Source of the DNA: Isoetes taiwanensis
Lineage: Eukaryota; Streptophyta; Lycopodiopsida; Isoetales; Isoetaceae
Direction: 5' to 3'
DNA: 64,000 nt
Assembly: GCA_021234155.1 (NCBI GenBank)
Contig: JAJEKV010000002.1
Coordinates: 17,546,041-17,610,040, forward strand
Positions within the stretch are counted from its first letter, which is position 1; every line of letters starts with the position of its first letter. The notes under the pieces were generated by a model. That model searched no databases, was not told the origin of the DNA, and was given only the letters and a program-made list of their open reading frames with translations. A program made the position numbers and the translations under genes. Below are positions 1-10,588 of the stretch, piece by piece.

Positions 1-381
1 AAAATAGTCCAGAAAGTAGGTAATCAATCCTACAAGCTAGATTTGCCACCATACCTAAAGATTCATAAGGTCTTCCACGTGAGTTTGTTGAAGAAGCACA
101 CTCCAAATCCAGACGAAGTCTTGGACACTCCAACGTTGTTGGAAATGACGGAGGAGCAGCTGGAAATAGTTCCAGAATTGATTCTTGATAAAGCCTTCAA
201 GAAAACAAGGAGATCAGAGTTTCTCCAATACTTGGTCAAGTGGAAACACTTGCCAGTGGAAGATGCGACGTGGGTACTTAAGAAGGACCTATTAAAGCAG
301 TACCCACGGTTTATGGAGCAATGGGACGGCAAGGTCATCTCCGAAGAAATCGGCTCAGGCATGTCGATTTGTGTAGATTAA
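1..381 (+). pseudogene. Ty3/gypsy polyprotein C-terminus with chromodomain (5'-truncated by window)
   Basis: The frame is open from base 1 to the TAA at 379-381. It starts in the region just after integrase (KVGNQSYKLDLP, then HKVFHVSLLKKH), which is the usual junction of chromovirus integrase with its tail. A chromodomain follows at about residues 55-112: PELILDKAF, then FLQYLVKWKHLP, EDATW and YPRF, the hallmark of chromoviruses. The chromodomain guides integration to marked chromatin. No stop or frameshift occurs in the visible part, but the rest of the gene lies outside the window. The stop codon overlaps the target duplication of the LINE inserted right behind it, and a matching LTR lies at 2968-4638. 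The chromodomain identification is strong; activity cannot be judged. Confidence 0.85.
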
Positions 382-383
382 TC
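375..383 (+). repeat. Target site duplication of LINE-A, left copy (AGATTAATC)
   Basis: AGATTAATC here and at 2096-2104 brackets LINE-A exactly. Removing one copy plus the LINE leaves the gypsy stop codon and its 3' flank continuous. Confidence 0.7.
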
Positions 384-416
384 ATTGTATAGCCATTCAC
401 TAAAATAATAGCCACT

Positions 417-2012
417 ATGCTTGAGCAACGGATTAGTCTTTGGACAGAGACAGAAGGCAAGAGAAGTATCTTTCAGGCTGGTTTCAGGAAAGATTATAGC
501 ACACTCGATCATGCACTGGTGTTGAGGATCTTGTTTGAAAAGGCAAGAAGGCCGAGGCAGTCACTATATCTTGCATTCGTAGACTTCTCGAAAGCATTCG
601 ATATGGTGCCACGAAAGAATTTAGACGTGAGAATGGAAGAACTAGGAGTGCCATTTAATTTGAGAAGCTGCGGTAGCTCAACTCTACTCGGAGGTCGATT
701 AAGATTGGCAAATGGGGGGATTAATCGAGCTTCTTAGCACTATTGGGGTGAGGCAGGGGTGCCCGCATTTGTCTCCTACGCCTCTTTGGTTTGTACATTG
801 TGGCTGGATGAATGGTTAAGACAAAGATGCTTGGCGTGAACCGATCTAGGGGGTTATCTCGTGCAGTTATTGATCTATGCTGATGACGTAATACTTATAT
901 CATCTACAAAGGAAGGGTTCAGGTCTATGTTAGACATGCTTTCAGAATTTTGCATGAAGAAGGAGATGCGGGTCAACCTGACCAAGACCAAGGTGATGGT
1001 GGTCGGAACTAGAGAACGGCCAGAATTCGCCAGTTACAAGGGCCAGATAGTAGAGACAACGGAGGTATACAAATACTTGGGATTGGAATTTGAATCGAAA
1101 TATTCATGGAAATCTGTGTTGATAAGAGAGTCAATGGGGGAAAAACGCTCTTCGCATGATGATGAGAAGTTGTTGGCGTGCTAATTTAAGAAGCTGGCCG
1201 CTGCGCAAAATGCTTTTTAAATCTCTGGTTCAGACCATTGTGCTGTATGGCTCGCCAATTTGGGGGCCCAATTTGTCCTCGAAGCATTGGCAAAAGATAG
1301 AGCAAGTTCTTAAACTGTTTCTGCTTGAAGAATTTGGGGTGAAAACCCAGACGCCGTACGCTATGCTTCTAGCTGAGGCGGGTTTGCTTCCTTTAGAAGC
1401 CGAGGCCTTATACCAGACGATAAACTTTGTGAATCGGTTAGAGCTGCAATCTGAACTCAGGCTGTCAAAAAGGGCATTAGAATGCTCCAGAAGCTCTGGC
1501 TGGTGGCAGGAAGTGTTAGCGTGGGCAGCCAAGTGGGGTATTACCCCAGATATTTGGCCGGAATCAGTGCTCGGTGCAAGGGAACTGGTACAAGACAAAG
1601 TGGTAGAGAGACTTTGGTCTCATAAGGGCAGTCGTATGACAAAGTATACTGAAGAGGTAAACCCAATGTTGACATATATGGAACCCGATTATGTGAAGGC
1701 GGACTTGTCTAAGCATAAGAAAGCGGACTATTGCCGGATATAGATTGAGCTCCCACCACCTTATGGTGGAAATAGGGAGATGGAAGGGAATTCGAGGGAA
1801 GGCGAGGGAAATGTCCCTTCTGCACCCTTGATGCTATTGAGGATGAGAAACATGTCTTCATTGAGTGTCCGGAGTATGTACATATAAGAGAGAAATTTGG
1901 CATATATCAATCTCAATTGGACAGTATTTTCGAGTTGGAGCCACACATCCTTGGTTGCTTTGTCAAGGAAGTGGACTCACACCACTCATTATTGATGAGT
2001 TTGAGCAAATAA
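417..2012 (+). pseudogene. LINE-A reverse transcriptase and C-terminal Cys/His domain, frameshifted
   Basis: Three reading-frame pieces give one LINE ORF2. At 417-737 are FQAGFRKDYSTLDH and FVDFSKAFD, the first RT catalytic Asp. At about 745-800 the GVRQGCP motif is readable but out of frame. At 861-1143 is LLIYADDV, the YADD catalytic box, followed by a VNLTKTKVM segment and YKYLGLEF. At 1156-1743 is the thumb/connection region with LVQTIVLYGSPIWGP. A further shift leads to GKCPFC, then DEKHVFIECPEY (about 1806-1875), the C-X2-C-H-C motif near the end of many LINE ORF2 proteins; that frame ends with TAA at 2010-2012. At least three frameshifts make it inactive. Endonuclease and ORF1 are absent because of 5' truncation. 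Confidence 0.8.
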
Positions 2013-2064
2013 GTGTAAACCAGCCCCATGACCTTCAAGGTCCCAAACGGGCTTCAGATAATCT

Positions 2065-2090
2065 ATTATTATTATTATTATTATTATTAT
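2065..2090 (+). repeat. (ATT)n microsatellite, LINE-A 3' tail
   Basis: About eight ATT units just before the right target duplication. Position and orientation identify it as the templated or slippage tail of the LINE. Confidence 0.85.
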
Positions 2091-2095
2091 AGCTA

Positions 2096-2104
2096 AGATT
2101 AATC
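2096..2104 (+). repeat. Target site duplication of LINE-A, right copy
   Basis: AGATTAATC, identical to 375-383. Confidence 0.7.
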
Positions 2105-2954
2105 TGCGCATGCAACCTATGCTAGGTATGGGTTGCATGCGTTGTTACCGATGATGAGACCACTACGGTGATCTCTAGGGCGTGGTGTAATGTCAATGTA
2201 GGCATGACCGCGTTTCCGCTTGGACGAGTGGAAGGTAGATTAGAAAGTCTACTTCTGTTCCACGGAAGTAGACGACCTCGAGAGAAAGGAGGTCATTAAG
2301 GAAGGCATTGATAGGAAAGGCACCTTTAGCCCCATATATGCTTTGATAGGAGGAATCTATCCTTCACGCCCCCCACGCGGGAAGGATATCCTCCACGCTG
2401 GGCAACTAGAGGTGTAGGCATGAGCGGCATATAGGCATGATAGGACGCTGTCTCCACGGCCATTATGGAAGATTCATCCTCTTCCTACGCCGGGAGATTA
2501 GCCATGCATCCATGTAGATAGGTGGGGTGGTCACCATATAACCAAAATTTTATTAATAATTAAAATGGTACTAATGTAGTGTCGACCTGCAGGCCAATAG
2601 AGCGCTCCGGAGGGCAAGGAGGTCGAGCTACGAAGACTTGCAACACAAATTTTGTTGGAATGTGTTGCAAGGAATGAAGAGTACCTCGAACAATAATTGT
2701 AGATATGAAATGATAAATTTTGATAAACTTAATTGACGTGATAAGTAGACTATTGAGTAACCTGTTTAATGATGTTACGAATTGATAAGTTATCTCATAA
2801 GTTAACGACGTAATAATGTTTTAAAAATATTACCTTAGGGTAATCTTAATAAATGTGTATGTATTATAGTAGTATGTTGGATACATCAAGTTGATTGCAG
2901 GTTAGGAAGATCCCAAGGTGGGGAGACCCACGATGCTGCGGACAGCATCATTTC
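2105..2954 (+). other. 3' untranslated internal region of the first Ty3/gypsy element
   Basis: Non-coding DNA between the polyprotein stop and the 3' LTR. No coding similarity is visible. It contains GC-rich repeated GGAAGGATAT-like stretches near 2330-2500 and a polypurine-like segment at 2915-2926 (AAGGTGGGGAGA) that duplicates the probable polypurine tract at the LTR edge. Confidence 0.5.
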
Positions 2955-2967
2955 AAGGTGGGGAGAA
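2955..2967 (+). promoter_or_regulatory. Probable polypurine tract of the first Ty3/gypsy element
   Basis: AAGGTGGGGAGAA lies immediately upstream of the TGTGAC start of the LTR, the place where plus-strand DNA synthesis is primed. A second copy of the first 12 bases is at 2915-2926. Confidence 0.7.
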
Positions 2968-4638
2968 TGTGACATTCCAGCACAGTATACGGTCCCAGGA
3001 CGTATACTGTACTGCCTCATCACGCGTACACGCCACCCCGACCGACGTGTACGTCGGCGTATAGCCAGGCGAGTAGCCCCTGGGGGCAACTTGCAAGGAG
3101 CGTGCATTTATTAATGTACACATTTAACCATGTGCACATTTATCTAGGTGCACATTTTCCCATGTGGACACTTTATGCCAAGTGGGCCATACCCAAGTGT
3201 GCAATTAATGTGCACATTTACCAATATGCACATTAATGTGGGCACACCTTTCCATGTGGGCACATTTTGCCACCTAGCCATTAAAGGCAAGTGGGCCCAT
3301 TCCCAATTATCCCACATGCCTAAAGGGGATAATTGGAAACCCTAGCCAACCCCTTGTCTATTTAGGAAGGGAAACTCTAACTTGCCCAATTTTCGTTTCT
3401 AGGGTTTTAGAGCTCTGTTTTAGCTGCCCCAAGGGTCAAAACCGCCTCCCAGACTCTGTCTGAGAGAATTGCATCATTAGTTTCCCTTGATTCGAGCATT
3501 TCAGCAGGATGGTCGAACTCAGGTCAGGAGGAGGAACTCAAGGATCAGGTATTTCGTCAATTTAATAGCCTAAACCATCTTCTAGTCATTGAATCAGTAG
3601 GTTTAGCCTATTAAATTGCCCATAGCAACCCTCTAGATCTCTAGATACCGGACTTTAACTAAAGAACCTAACTCTATGATGTAGACTAGATTTAGTTCTT
3701 TAGTTCTTCTGTGATGTATATGGATGATGTATCTCTATGAACTCCTTGTATTGGGAAGGGGGGTAAAGACCTAAAGCTTGGTAGTAGATGCTCCTAGATT
3801 AGCCTCTCTAGCACACTATAGATTTGGCCTGTGTACAAGAACCACACCTGGTTGTGGGTGAAGGGACCAGACTGGCTTACAAAGAGGTTCGTGTTCTGAC
3901 TCTTGAACGATCCCTCTGGTGTGTAATGTCTACCGGGGATCATTGGGACTAGGCCTAATGGCTTGCCACTGAGTGTGGGCAAGGCATGAGCTCAACACCC
4001 GTGGGTTGATGCGTCACTCTCCAGTGGGTTCAAGTCGAATAAGGGCAGTGGCCCTCTAGTCTCCTTGAGTCAGCATGTAGATCTCTGGAGGGAGAGATCC
4101 CTACCGTCCCCATCGGGCGGGGGAGATGTAACCCGGGGAATAGCCCTTTGGCTATGCCTCCCGTGAGGGCTTCTGATCAGTCCCAACACTTTTCAGCCTA
4201 CTACGCAAAGTGTGCATGGGGAGGGGCGGATGGAGTGGACAACCCGATGCCATGTTCTTATGCCAGCTAAATCCATTGCCATGAATTCTGTCTGCAATGA
4301 ACTCTGGAGACCCAAGCCGTCAGTCATCCCACCGAGTCTGAGCCTTGGGTAGGGAATTCCCATATGCATTGTGCTGATCTTTGTCTATGCAGATGTGATG
4401 GACCACCCTTCGAGGTGGATATGTGATTGTGATGTATACTGACATGTATGTTTACGCTTCCGCAGCTAGGTAGGCCTTGAGGGAGACGGGGTAAAATGAC
4501 CCCTTCATTCTTCCCACTGGGGACCCGGTACGGTCTCAGTGACATGTGGAGGGCCCTGTATCAGTGTGGAGCTCGTATGGGGGATGAACTCCTGTTTGTA
4601 TACGGTGAGTGCACCGTATACGAGTAGGGGACGTCACA
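2968..4638 (+). repeat. 3' LTR of the first (chromodomain) Ty3/gypsy element
   Basis: The LTR starts TGTGACATT after a polypurine tract and ends GACGTCACA, giving TG...CA ends with short inverted termini (TGTGAC/GTCACA). Length is 1,671 bp. Both ends carry GTATACG-containing inverted repeats: CAGTATACG with CGTATACTG near 2980-3012, and GTATACGGTG with CACCGTATAC around 4597-4620. No 5' LTR is in the window, so divergence and age cannot be measured. A degenerate GTGCACATTTA repeat block lies inside it. The next element's LTR begins 7 bp later. Confidence 0.75.
3109..3290 (+). repeat. Degenerate short tandem repeats, ATGTGCACATTTA type, inside the LTR
   Basis: Six or more imperfect copies of a unit containing GTGCACATT or GTGGGCACA, spaced roughly 20-30 bp. 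Subrepeats like this are common in the U3 part of LTRs; any role as enhancers is inference. Confidence 0.6.
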
Positions 4639-4645
4639 AGATCCC

Positions 4646-7045
4646 TGCACAAAACAACTCAAACTAGCTTGTGAACCACTTGTCCCTAAACAAGAAAAAA
4701 CTGTCTGCCAAAAATTATTTGCCAAAAATTATTTGCATTTTGTGGGGAAACCACAAAATGCCTACAGAAGTCAGAGGCAAAAGGTTGACCAGAGCTCGGT
4801 GAGAAACAGCTTCCTGACTGGGTCAATTTTTGGTCAATAACCCTGGCAGAGAGCTAAAATTTGCAGATGAAAATTCACGAGGATTTTTTTTTATTTTTCT
4901 TTCTTTGAGACCCTTAAACTAACCTAGAGGACATGTGCATCATGTGGAGATAGCAAGAAATATGCAGTAGTCTATACATATGCCATTTTTATGGATTTCT
5001 TTGTGACAGTCTGTAACAGAGTTAAAGAAAGTGTTTTGAATCGTGGCTTAACAGGACTTTTTAATCTTTGAGTAATGGATGCAGCCTATATGAGATGAAA
5101 ATGGATTCCAGATGATTGAAAACTAGTATGAAATGCTATTTGAGTAGACTTTTTTAGATTTTTTTGAGGATTTTATGACTGACTTAATAATGCAGTATTG
5201 AATAAGCACTTCTGGCTGTAGTTTAAGCTAAGGAAATACTCATACAAACCACAATTGTATCTCTTGTTGAGAAACAGGCACTGCTACAGCATAAATTGAA
5301 CCAGCAAGATTTGATCTTCAGGATTTGCAAACAAGATCTTCACCAACTTCAAATTTTCATTCAAAGGAGCCTTCAAGAATTACAATAAGAGAATTTCCCA
5401 GTAATTTGACATAGAGAAATTCACAGAAAGAAAGAAACAAAGGTAATACATGTCTTCAAATGATAATAAAGGACTTTATTGCATCAGATCTTCAAGAAAC
5501 CTGACACAAGGAGGCAATGCAGGGCAAACGGAGATCATTCCCAACACAAGTATGCTGGATTAGATCGCTCAAAGCGCTGGGGTGCTCGAAAAAACTTTGA
5601 AGCTTCAATGACCTCTGAAATCCGGCAATTTCCGGTCAGTTCTTGATAATACAGTTCGGTTTTTACCTCCTCTGCCCGTAAATGAGTTCTTGATCTGCAA
5701 GTCAATCAGTTGTGGTGTAATGCTAATGATTTCTTCTTCAAAGTGGAGTCCCCATTTCGAATGATCCCCTTCATCGTGGCCTTGCAATTGTCTGACACTA
5801 ATAAATGAGTTTTTAACAACTTTTGGCGAGATTCTTGGCATTAAAGGGCTAAATCTGGCCGGTTTAATCATGATTTGGCCAGTTAGTGGGGTTAATTCTT
5901 CGGATCTTGCAATAATTTTTAGGGTTCTTCATGGCAACGGATATATCCCACAGGCACTTGGTGAAAATAGGCTTGAATCCAGGTGGCTAAATGCGGTTGG
6001 TCGGGGCATGACATGGTTTTTGGAGGGTATTTTGAGCCAAATATTCGTGCAACTAGGGTATGGTGCGCATCCCGAGAAACCCCAAAACTAGGGCTAGATG
6101 TGGTCAAAATAGGAATCTTTGACCACCTTCTTGCATGATTTTTTATGGGCTTTCAGATAAAAAAAACCAATTTTGAAAATAAGCAACCTCAATTTTGGGC
6201 CTTTTTTCTTGGTGTATAAGGGGATGTGGCACATGTGAGATGACTAGGCAAATGCTGATGATGTGGCATGGTGAGGTGGAAGGCAAGGTGTCAAAGAAAT
6301 TTTCCCTAGGTAAAATCTTGATGAAGTGTGATAAGGTGTGAGTGACACGTGTTGGGTGAGTTGGTGATGATGTGGATGATGTGTGCATGACCTTTGAAGG
6401 TGAGGTGGCACTAGATGTTTTTCGACTTAGTCAACTTTGGACCTTTAGGATTTGATCCTTAACCCATACTTTGGTCTTGAATTGATCATGTAATGGACTA
6501 GTGGAGCTTCTCTTCTCTTTCTTTTTCTTTTCCTAGAGAGAGAGTGTGTTTCTAATGACTTATCAAGTGCATGGTGATGGATCATGATGTGTGTGTGATG
6601 TATAAGGTGCACATGTGTGGAATGTGTGGTGTGTGAGATTTTTGCCCTAGGGAAAAAACTTTGAGCCATGGAAATGAGATGAATGGAATGAGGAATGGGT
6701 ATGAGGGATGAATGTAGAGGTGAGCAATGCCTTCTTTAGCCAAAACTCTAAGGTAGTGTGAAAATCTCAAAAGTTGGCAAGATAACATACTTCTTTTGGG
6801 GTCTTCCAATCTTTGACTAGAGGTCTTCTCTTTGTACTTGCTTTCCAACCATTGACTCAAGTCTTGCTCACTTTTGCTAACTTGAATGCTTCTTTGAATG
6901 TTCTCCATTGGTCTTCAACTTGGTGTGAGGATTTGTCTTCATACCTAAACAATGAGCTCCAAATAGAAATGCCTTGCAAGTGTGTCTCGATCTTTTTGTG
7001 TTTTCTTGTGAAGTTGCTCTTACATGCTGCCACAAGGTGGCAGCA
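4646..7045 (-). repeat. Left (3') LTR of the second Ty3/gypsy element
   Basis: A 2,400-bp repeat nearly identical over its length to 10589-13016, apart from a replaced segment near its start (bases 4706-4750 against 10661-10722). In element orientation it begins with a hairpin, CTGCCAC and GTGGCAG separated by CTT. No polypurine tract is visible at its inner edge, which is odd for a functional 3' LTR. Small ORFs inside it occur in both copies at the same place but resemble nothing known to me. Confidence 0.75.
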
Positions 7046-7582
7046 TCATGCTAAACAAACAGAGGGAGTGTGGAGTGGATGTGGTGTTCTTCTCATGAGC
7101 TTGCCAATGTGGTGGAATGGTTGGCAGCAATCAGGGAGAAGGCTTGTGTGCATGGGGGAACAAGGATGGTGGAAGTAAGCTACTTGAGTGTTCAAATGAA
7201 TATGAATGAGTCAAGTGATGAACCTGCATGACAGAGTAATAAATATGTTAGCACTTTGACTGCCATGTGGAGGTATGGTGGCAGTTCTTGACCTGGTTTT
7301 GAATGAGGTGGAGATGGGGGAAGGGCTTGTAATGGATTTTGGCCAACTTTGAGCAGATTATGTGCTTGTGAGTGTTCTGAAGGGTGAACATGCATGGTAA
7401 TGTGTGTGACCTGCCATTGGTTTAAGCATGTTTGGAGCTCCTTTTGCTGCTTTTGCTGAGAAGTAAACATGATTAGGAAATAAGAAAAGTACTGTTTGCA
7501 TAGTAAAGTAAATCTAGGCCTAGTTAAATCTAATCTAAGCTACAATTACCTAGTTTGTGAAAGCAGGATTATTCAAATAGGC
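7046..7582 (-). other. Non-coding segment between pol stop and 3' LTR of the second Ty3/gypsy element
   Basis: About 540 bp with no recognisable coding sequence, between the end of the integrase tail and the left LTR. It is not present beyond the right LTR. Confidence 0.5.
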
Positions 7583-10458
7583 TCAAGGCAACATGTTGTT
7601 GCCAGTCCTCTTTAAGTGAAGGATATTGAAAGGATTTGGCAGCTCCTGACCATCTGTGAGATCCTTGAGCCAATAAGATTCCTTGCCAGCCTCACCAATG
7701 ATTTCATAGGGTCCTTCTCACAAATTTTCAAACTTCCCTGCAACTTTCTCTCTGGCCTTGTTCCATTTCAGCACGAGTTCTCCTATCTTCATGTTACCTT
7801 GTAACCTGTGAGCAGCCTTGAATGCTGCCACATCCTTAGCCTTTTTCAGCAAGATTGCATTTTCAGCATCATACCTGTGCTCCTCAAGTTGCATCAACCT
7901 AATAAACCTGTCTTGCAAAGCATCTTCCATTTTGAGGTTAATAATATGTGCCATTCTTAGGGAAGGCAGTTCTAATTCTACAGGTAAGACAACCTCAATA
8001 CCATAAACCAAACTAAATGGGGTATGCTTAGTGGCATGCTTTATGGTAGTCCTGTAGGCCCATAATGCATCAGTTAATCTCAAATGCCAGTCTTTCTTGG
8101 ATATGCTTACTGTTTTTTGCAGAATTGACTTAAGTACCTTGTTTGTTGACTCTGCCTGACCATTTCCTTGGGGATAATATGCTGAACTCTTTGTGTGCTT
8201 GATCTTGAGGGTGCAGAGTAGCTGCTCAATCACTTCATTGACAAATTGTGAACCTCTATCTGATATTAGCTTCAAGGGGATGCCAAATCTGGCACAGATA
8301 TTTTCATGGAGGAATCTGGCTGTTGTTATGGCATTTGCTTGTCTCAATGGCACTGCCTCTGCCCATTTTGTGAAATAATCTGTAGCTACCAGTATAAACT
8401 CACGCTGAGCAGAAGAAGGGGGATCTATAGGCCCTATGAAATCCAATCCCCAGACTTGAAAGGGTCCTGGAGATATTATGGCTGTCAGTGGAGCAGGCTG
8501 GAGGATTCTCTTTCCAAATATCTGGCATTTGTGGCGACTTCTAATGTTTTTAAAGCAGTCTTTGAAGATTGAAGGCCAATAGTAACCTGACCTAAGTATC
8601 TTTTTGGCAGTTGTATCTGCAGCAAAGTGACCTCCACATACACCCTCATGACAGGCTTTTAAGACCAATTCTGCCTCAAATTTGTCCACACACCTTAGCA
8701 AGACACCTTCTTCGTTTACTCTGCATAAAACATCACCAATTAGCCTGAATTTTTTTACCTTGTCCTTGAATCTCATGTTTTGGCTAGGGCTCTGATTCTT
8801 TGGCAGCTCTCCTCTTTCAAGGTACTCCCTAATTGCCTGTTGCCAGTTCTCCTCCTCAAGTAGATTAATTGTAGACTCCATGTGAGTACCATCTAGATCC
8901 TCCAAGTCTTCATGCTTAAACAAAACATCAGTAAGATAAGTGCTAGGATCTTTAGATTTGAGAGTTACCTGAATGTCTATGTCATAATCTTGCACTCTGC
9001 AGGCCCATCTGCATAGCTTAGCTTTTTGTGGCTTCTTTGCAAAGAGCAAGGGTAGCGGATTCTGCTTCATGTACACTTGAGTCTTGCTACTTTGGATCAG
9101 ATGTCCCTGTTTATCAAACAAATACATCAAAGCTGCCGCACTCTTCTCAAGCCTAGCATACCTCATTTCAGTATCAGACCATATTTTGCTGGAGAAAGTT
9201 ATAATGTCATCCCCTTGCATCAAAGCAAGCCCTACAGCCTTTTTGGTAACACTCAAGTAGGCTTGGAAAGGCTCAGACATGTTTGGTGGCTTCAGCAAGG
9301 TTGATTTGCAAATGGCCTCAATGATTGCTTCAAAAGAAGCTTGGCATGCTTCTGTCCACTCTACAGGTATGAACTTGCTTTCCTTTTTTGAGAACTTCTT
9401 TCCCTTGGTCAAGTTTGTAATGGGATGAACTGTGTGAGAGAAATGTGGCACATACATCCTTAAGAAGCTTATCACCCAGAAAGCTTTTGACTTGTTTGAT
9501 AGTCTTGGGTGGTGTTAAGTTTCTGAGAGCTTGGATCTTACTTTCTGCCACCTGAATCCCCTGACTTGAGACCTCATGTCCAAGTAGATTCCCTTTTGAG
9601 CAAAAGAAGACACATTTCTTGGGGTTTAAACTCACTCCTCCTTTCCTGCACAAAGAACACAGTTGTGTGAGATAAGTCATGTGATCTTCTAGTTTGGTGT
9701 TGACACACAGATCATCTAGATAAACTTTGAATGATTTAGGATCTTTCTCCTTGATAGCTCCCTCAGCCAGATGCTCCATTAGTACATCTCTGCATAGGGA
9801 ATCTGCCTCAGAGTTAAGCTCTCTAGGTATGTGCTGCATTTCCCAAGTTGTGAACTATGCTAGTGCCTCCAATGCTTGATCTTTGAGTTTCACCATTTCT
9901 TCATGCCTTGCCTGATACTTCCCTTCAATCTGCCTGCATATGAGTTGTGAATCTCCAAAGATAACAAGGTTAGTAACACCCAAATGGTTAGCTTCTTGAA
10001 GATTGGTAAGATAGCAATTGAACCTCTCAACATATTGGTGAATTGTTTCACCGTTTTTGATGTGAAAGTTCTGTAGCTCAAAGACTAGATCTTGTGGCTC
10101 AAGAAGCTTTCCAAACCTGGCCAAGAATTTTTTGATCCTCCCAAGTGTTAGCACCATCACTAACCACATATTCTAACCAAGCTCTAACCTCCTCATTTTT
10201 AAAACATTTCTTAAATTCAGCAAACTTACTCCCCTTCTTGTAGCCACACTCTTGATAATACTCTTCAAAGGTTTTCAGAAAGTTATTGGCATTGATGCTT
10301 GGATCAAAAGTGGGGACAGGGGTAGGAATATTCAGCTCAAAATATGTGCAGGGCATGCTTGAACCATTTGGCAGTGTGACATGTGGCATTGATGACGATT
10401 CAGGGTTTTCTGGTAATTCAGTATGCTCAACAGCATCAACAATTCTCCTGGGAGCCAT
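7583..10458 (-). pseudogene. Ty3/gypsy gag-pol of the second element (gag, RNase H-like, partial RT, RNase H, integrase), degenerate
   Basis: Read on the minus strand from ATG at 10458 (MAPRRIVDAVE). Gag core follows (FLKTFEEYYQECG, then NGETIHQYVERFN). Next is an RNase H fragment of the archaeal type (NLVIFGDSQLICRQIEGKYQ, later HIPRELNSEADSL), then the second half of RT (KVYLDDLCVN, QVKSFLG). The longest open stretch, 9475-7718, has the RT-RNase H connection (FIPVEWTEACQASFEAI) and integrase with catalytic D (LVATDYFTKWAEAVPL), D (SDRGSQF) and E (PQGNGQAE). The HHCC zinc site is partly lost. Frameshifts occur near 10130 and 9475, a TAG near 9855, and a TGA after GKFENL where Trp is expected; the tail then runs to 7583. 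Protease and the YRDLN half of RT are missing. Not autonomous. Confidence 0.85.
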
Positions 10459-10588
10459 GAGTTCCAAGATCCAGGTAATGTGATCTCGGTAGAACCTTCA
10501 AGATGTTGAAGGTGTACCTGGCAAACCTTCAACTCAGTGGTTGAGAACCTCCAGGTTGCTTAAGGCAACCAATCTATGGCCAGATCCC
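10459..10588 (-). promoter_or_regulatory. Leader and probable primer-binding region of the second Ty3/gypsy element
   Basis: This lies between the 5' LTR and gag in element orientation. Six bases after the LTR end there is TGGCCATAG (minus strand), which begins with TGG as a primer-binding site must. I cannot name the tRNA. A short inverted repeat (GGTTGCCTTAAGCAACC) follows. Confidence 0.35.

Larger units (their letters stand above)
384..2095 (+). mobile_element. LINE-A: 5'-truncated non-LTR retrotransposon with (ATT)n tail
   Basis: A LINE copy holding the reverse transcriptase onward, ended by an (ATT)n run at 2065-2090 and a few bases before the right target duplication. It begins inside the RT domain, so it is 5'-truncated, as incomplete reverse transcription produces. 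A simple-sequence tail in place of poly(A) is typical of I-, RTE- or L2-like clades rather than the common plant L1. The protein resembles the minus-strand LINE at 57720-58985 (LVQT-VLYGS--WGP motif in both). It sits immediately after the gypsy polyprotein stop. Confidence 0.8.

Noticed and set aside
2581-2594. GTCGACCTGCAGGC looks like a cloning-vector polylinker
   Set aside because: The match is 14 bp only and the neighbouring bases do not continue as vector. It lies in the gypsy 3' region with normal flanks.
7818-8572. Plus-strand open frames opposite the gypsy integrase
   Set aside because: Antisense shadows of the long minus-strand pol frame.
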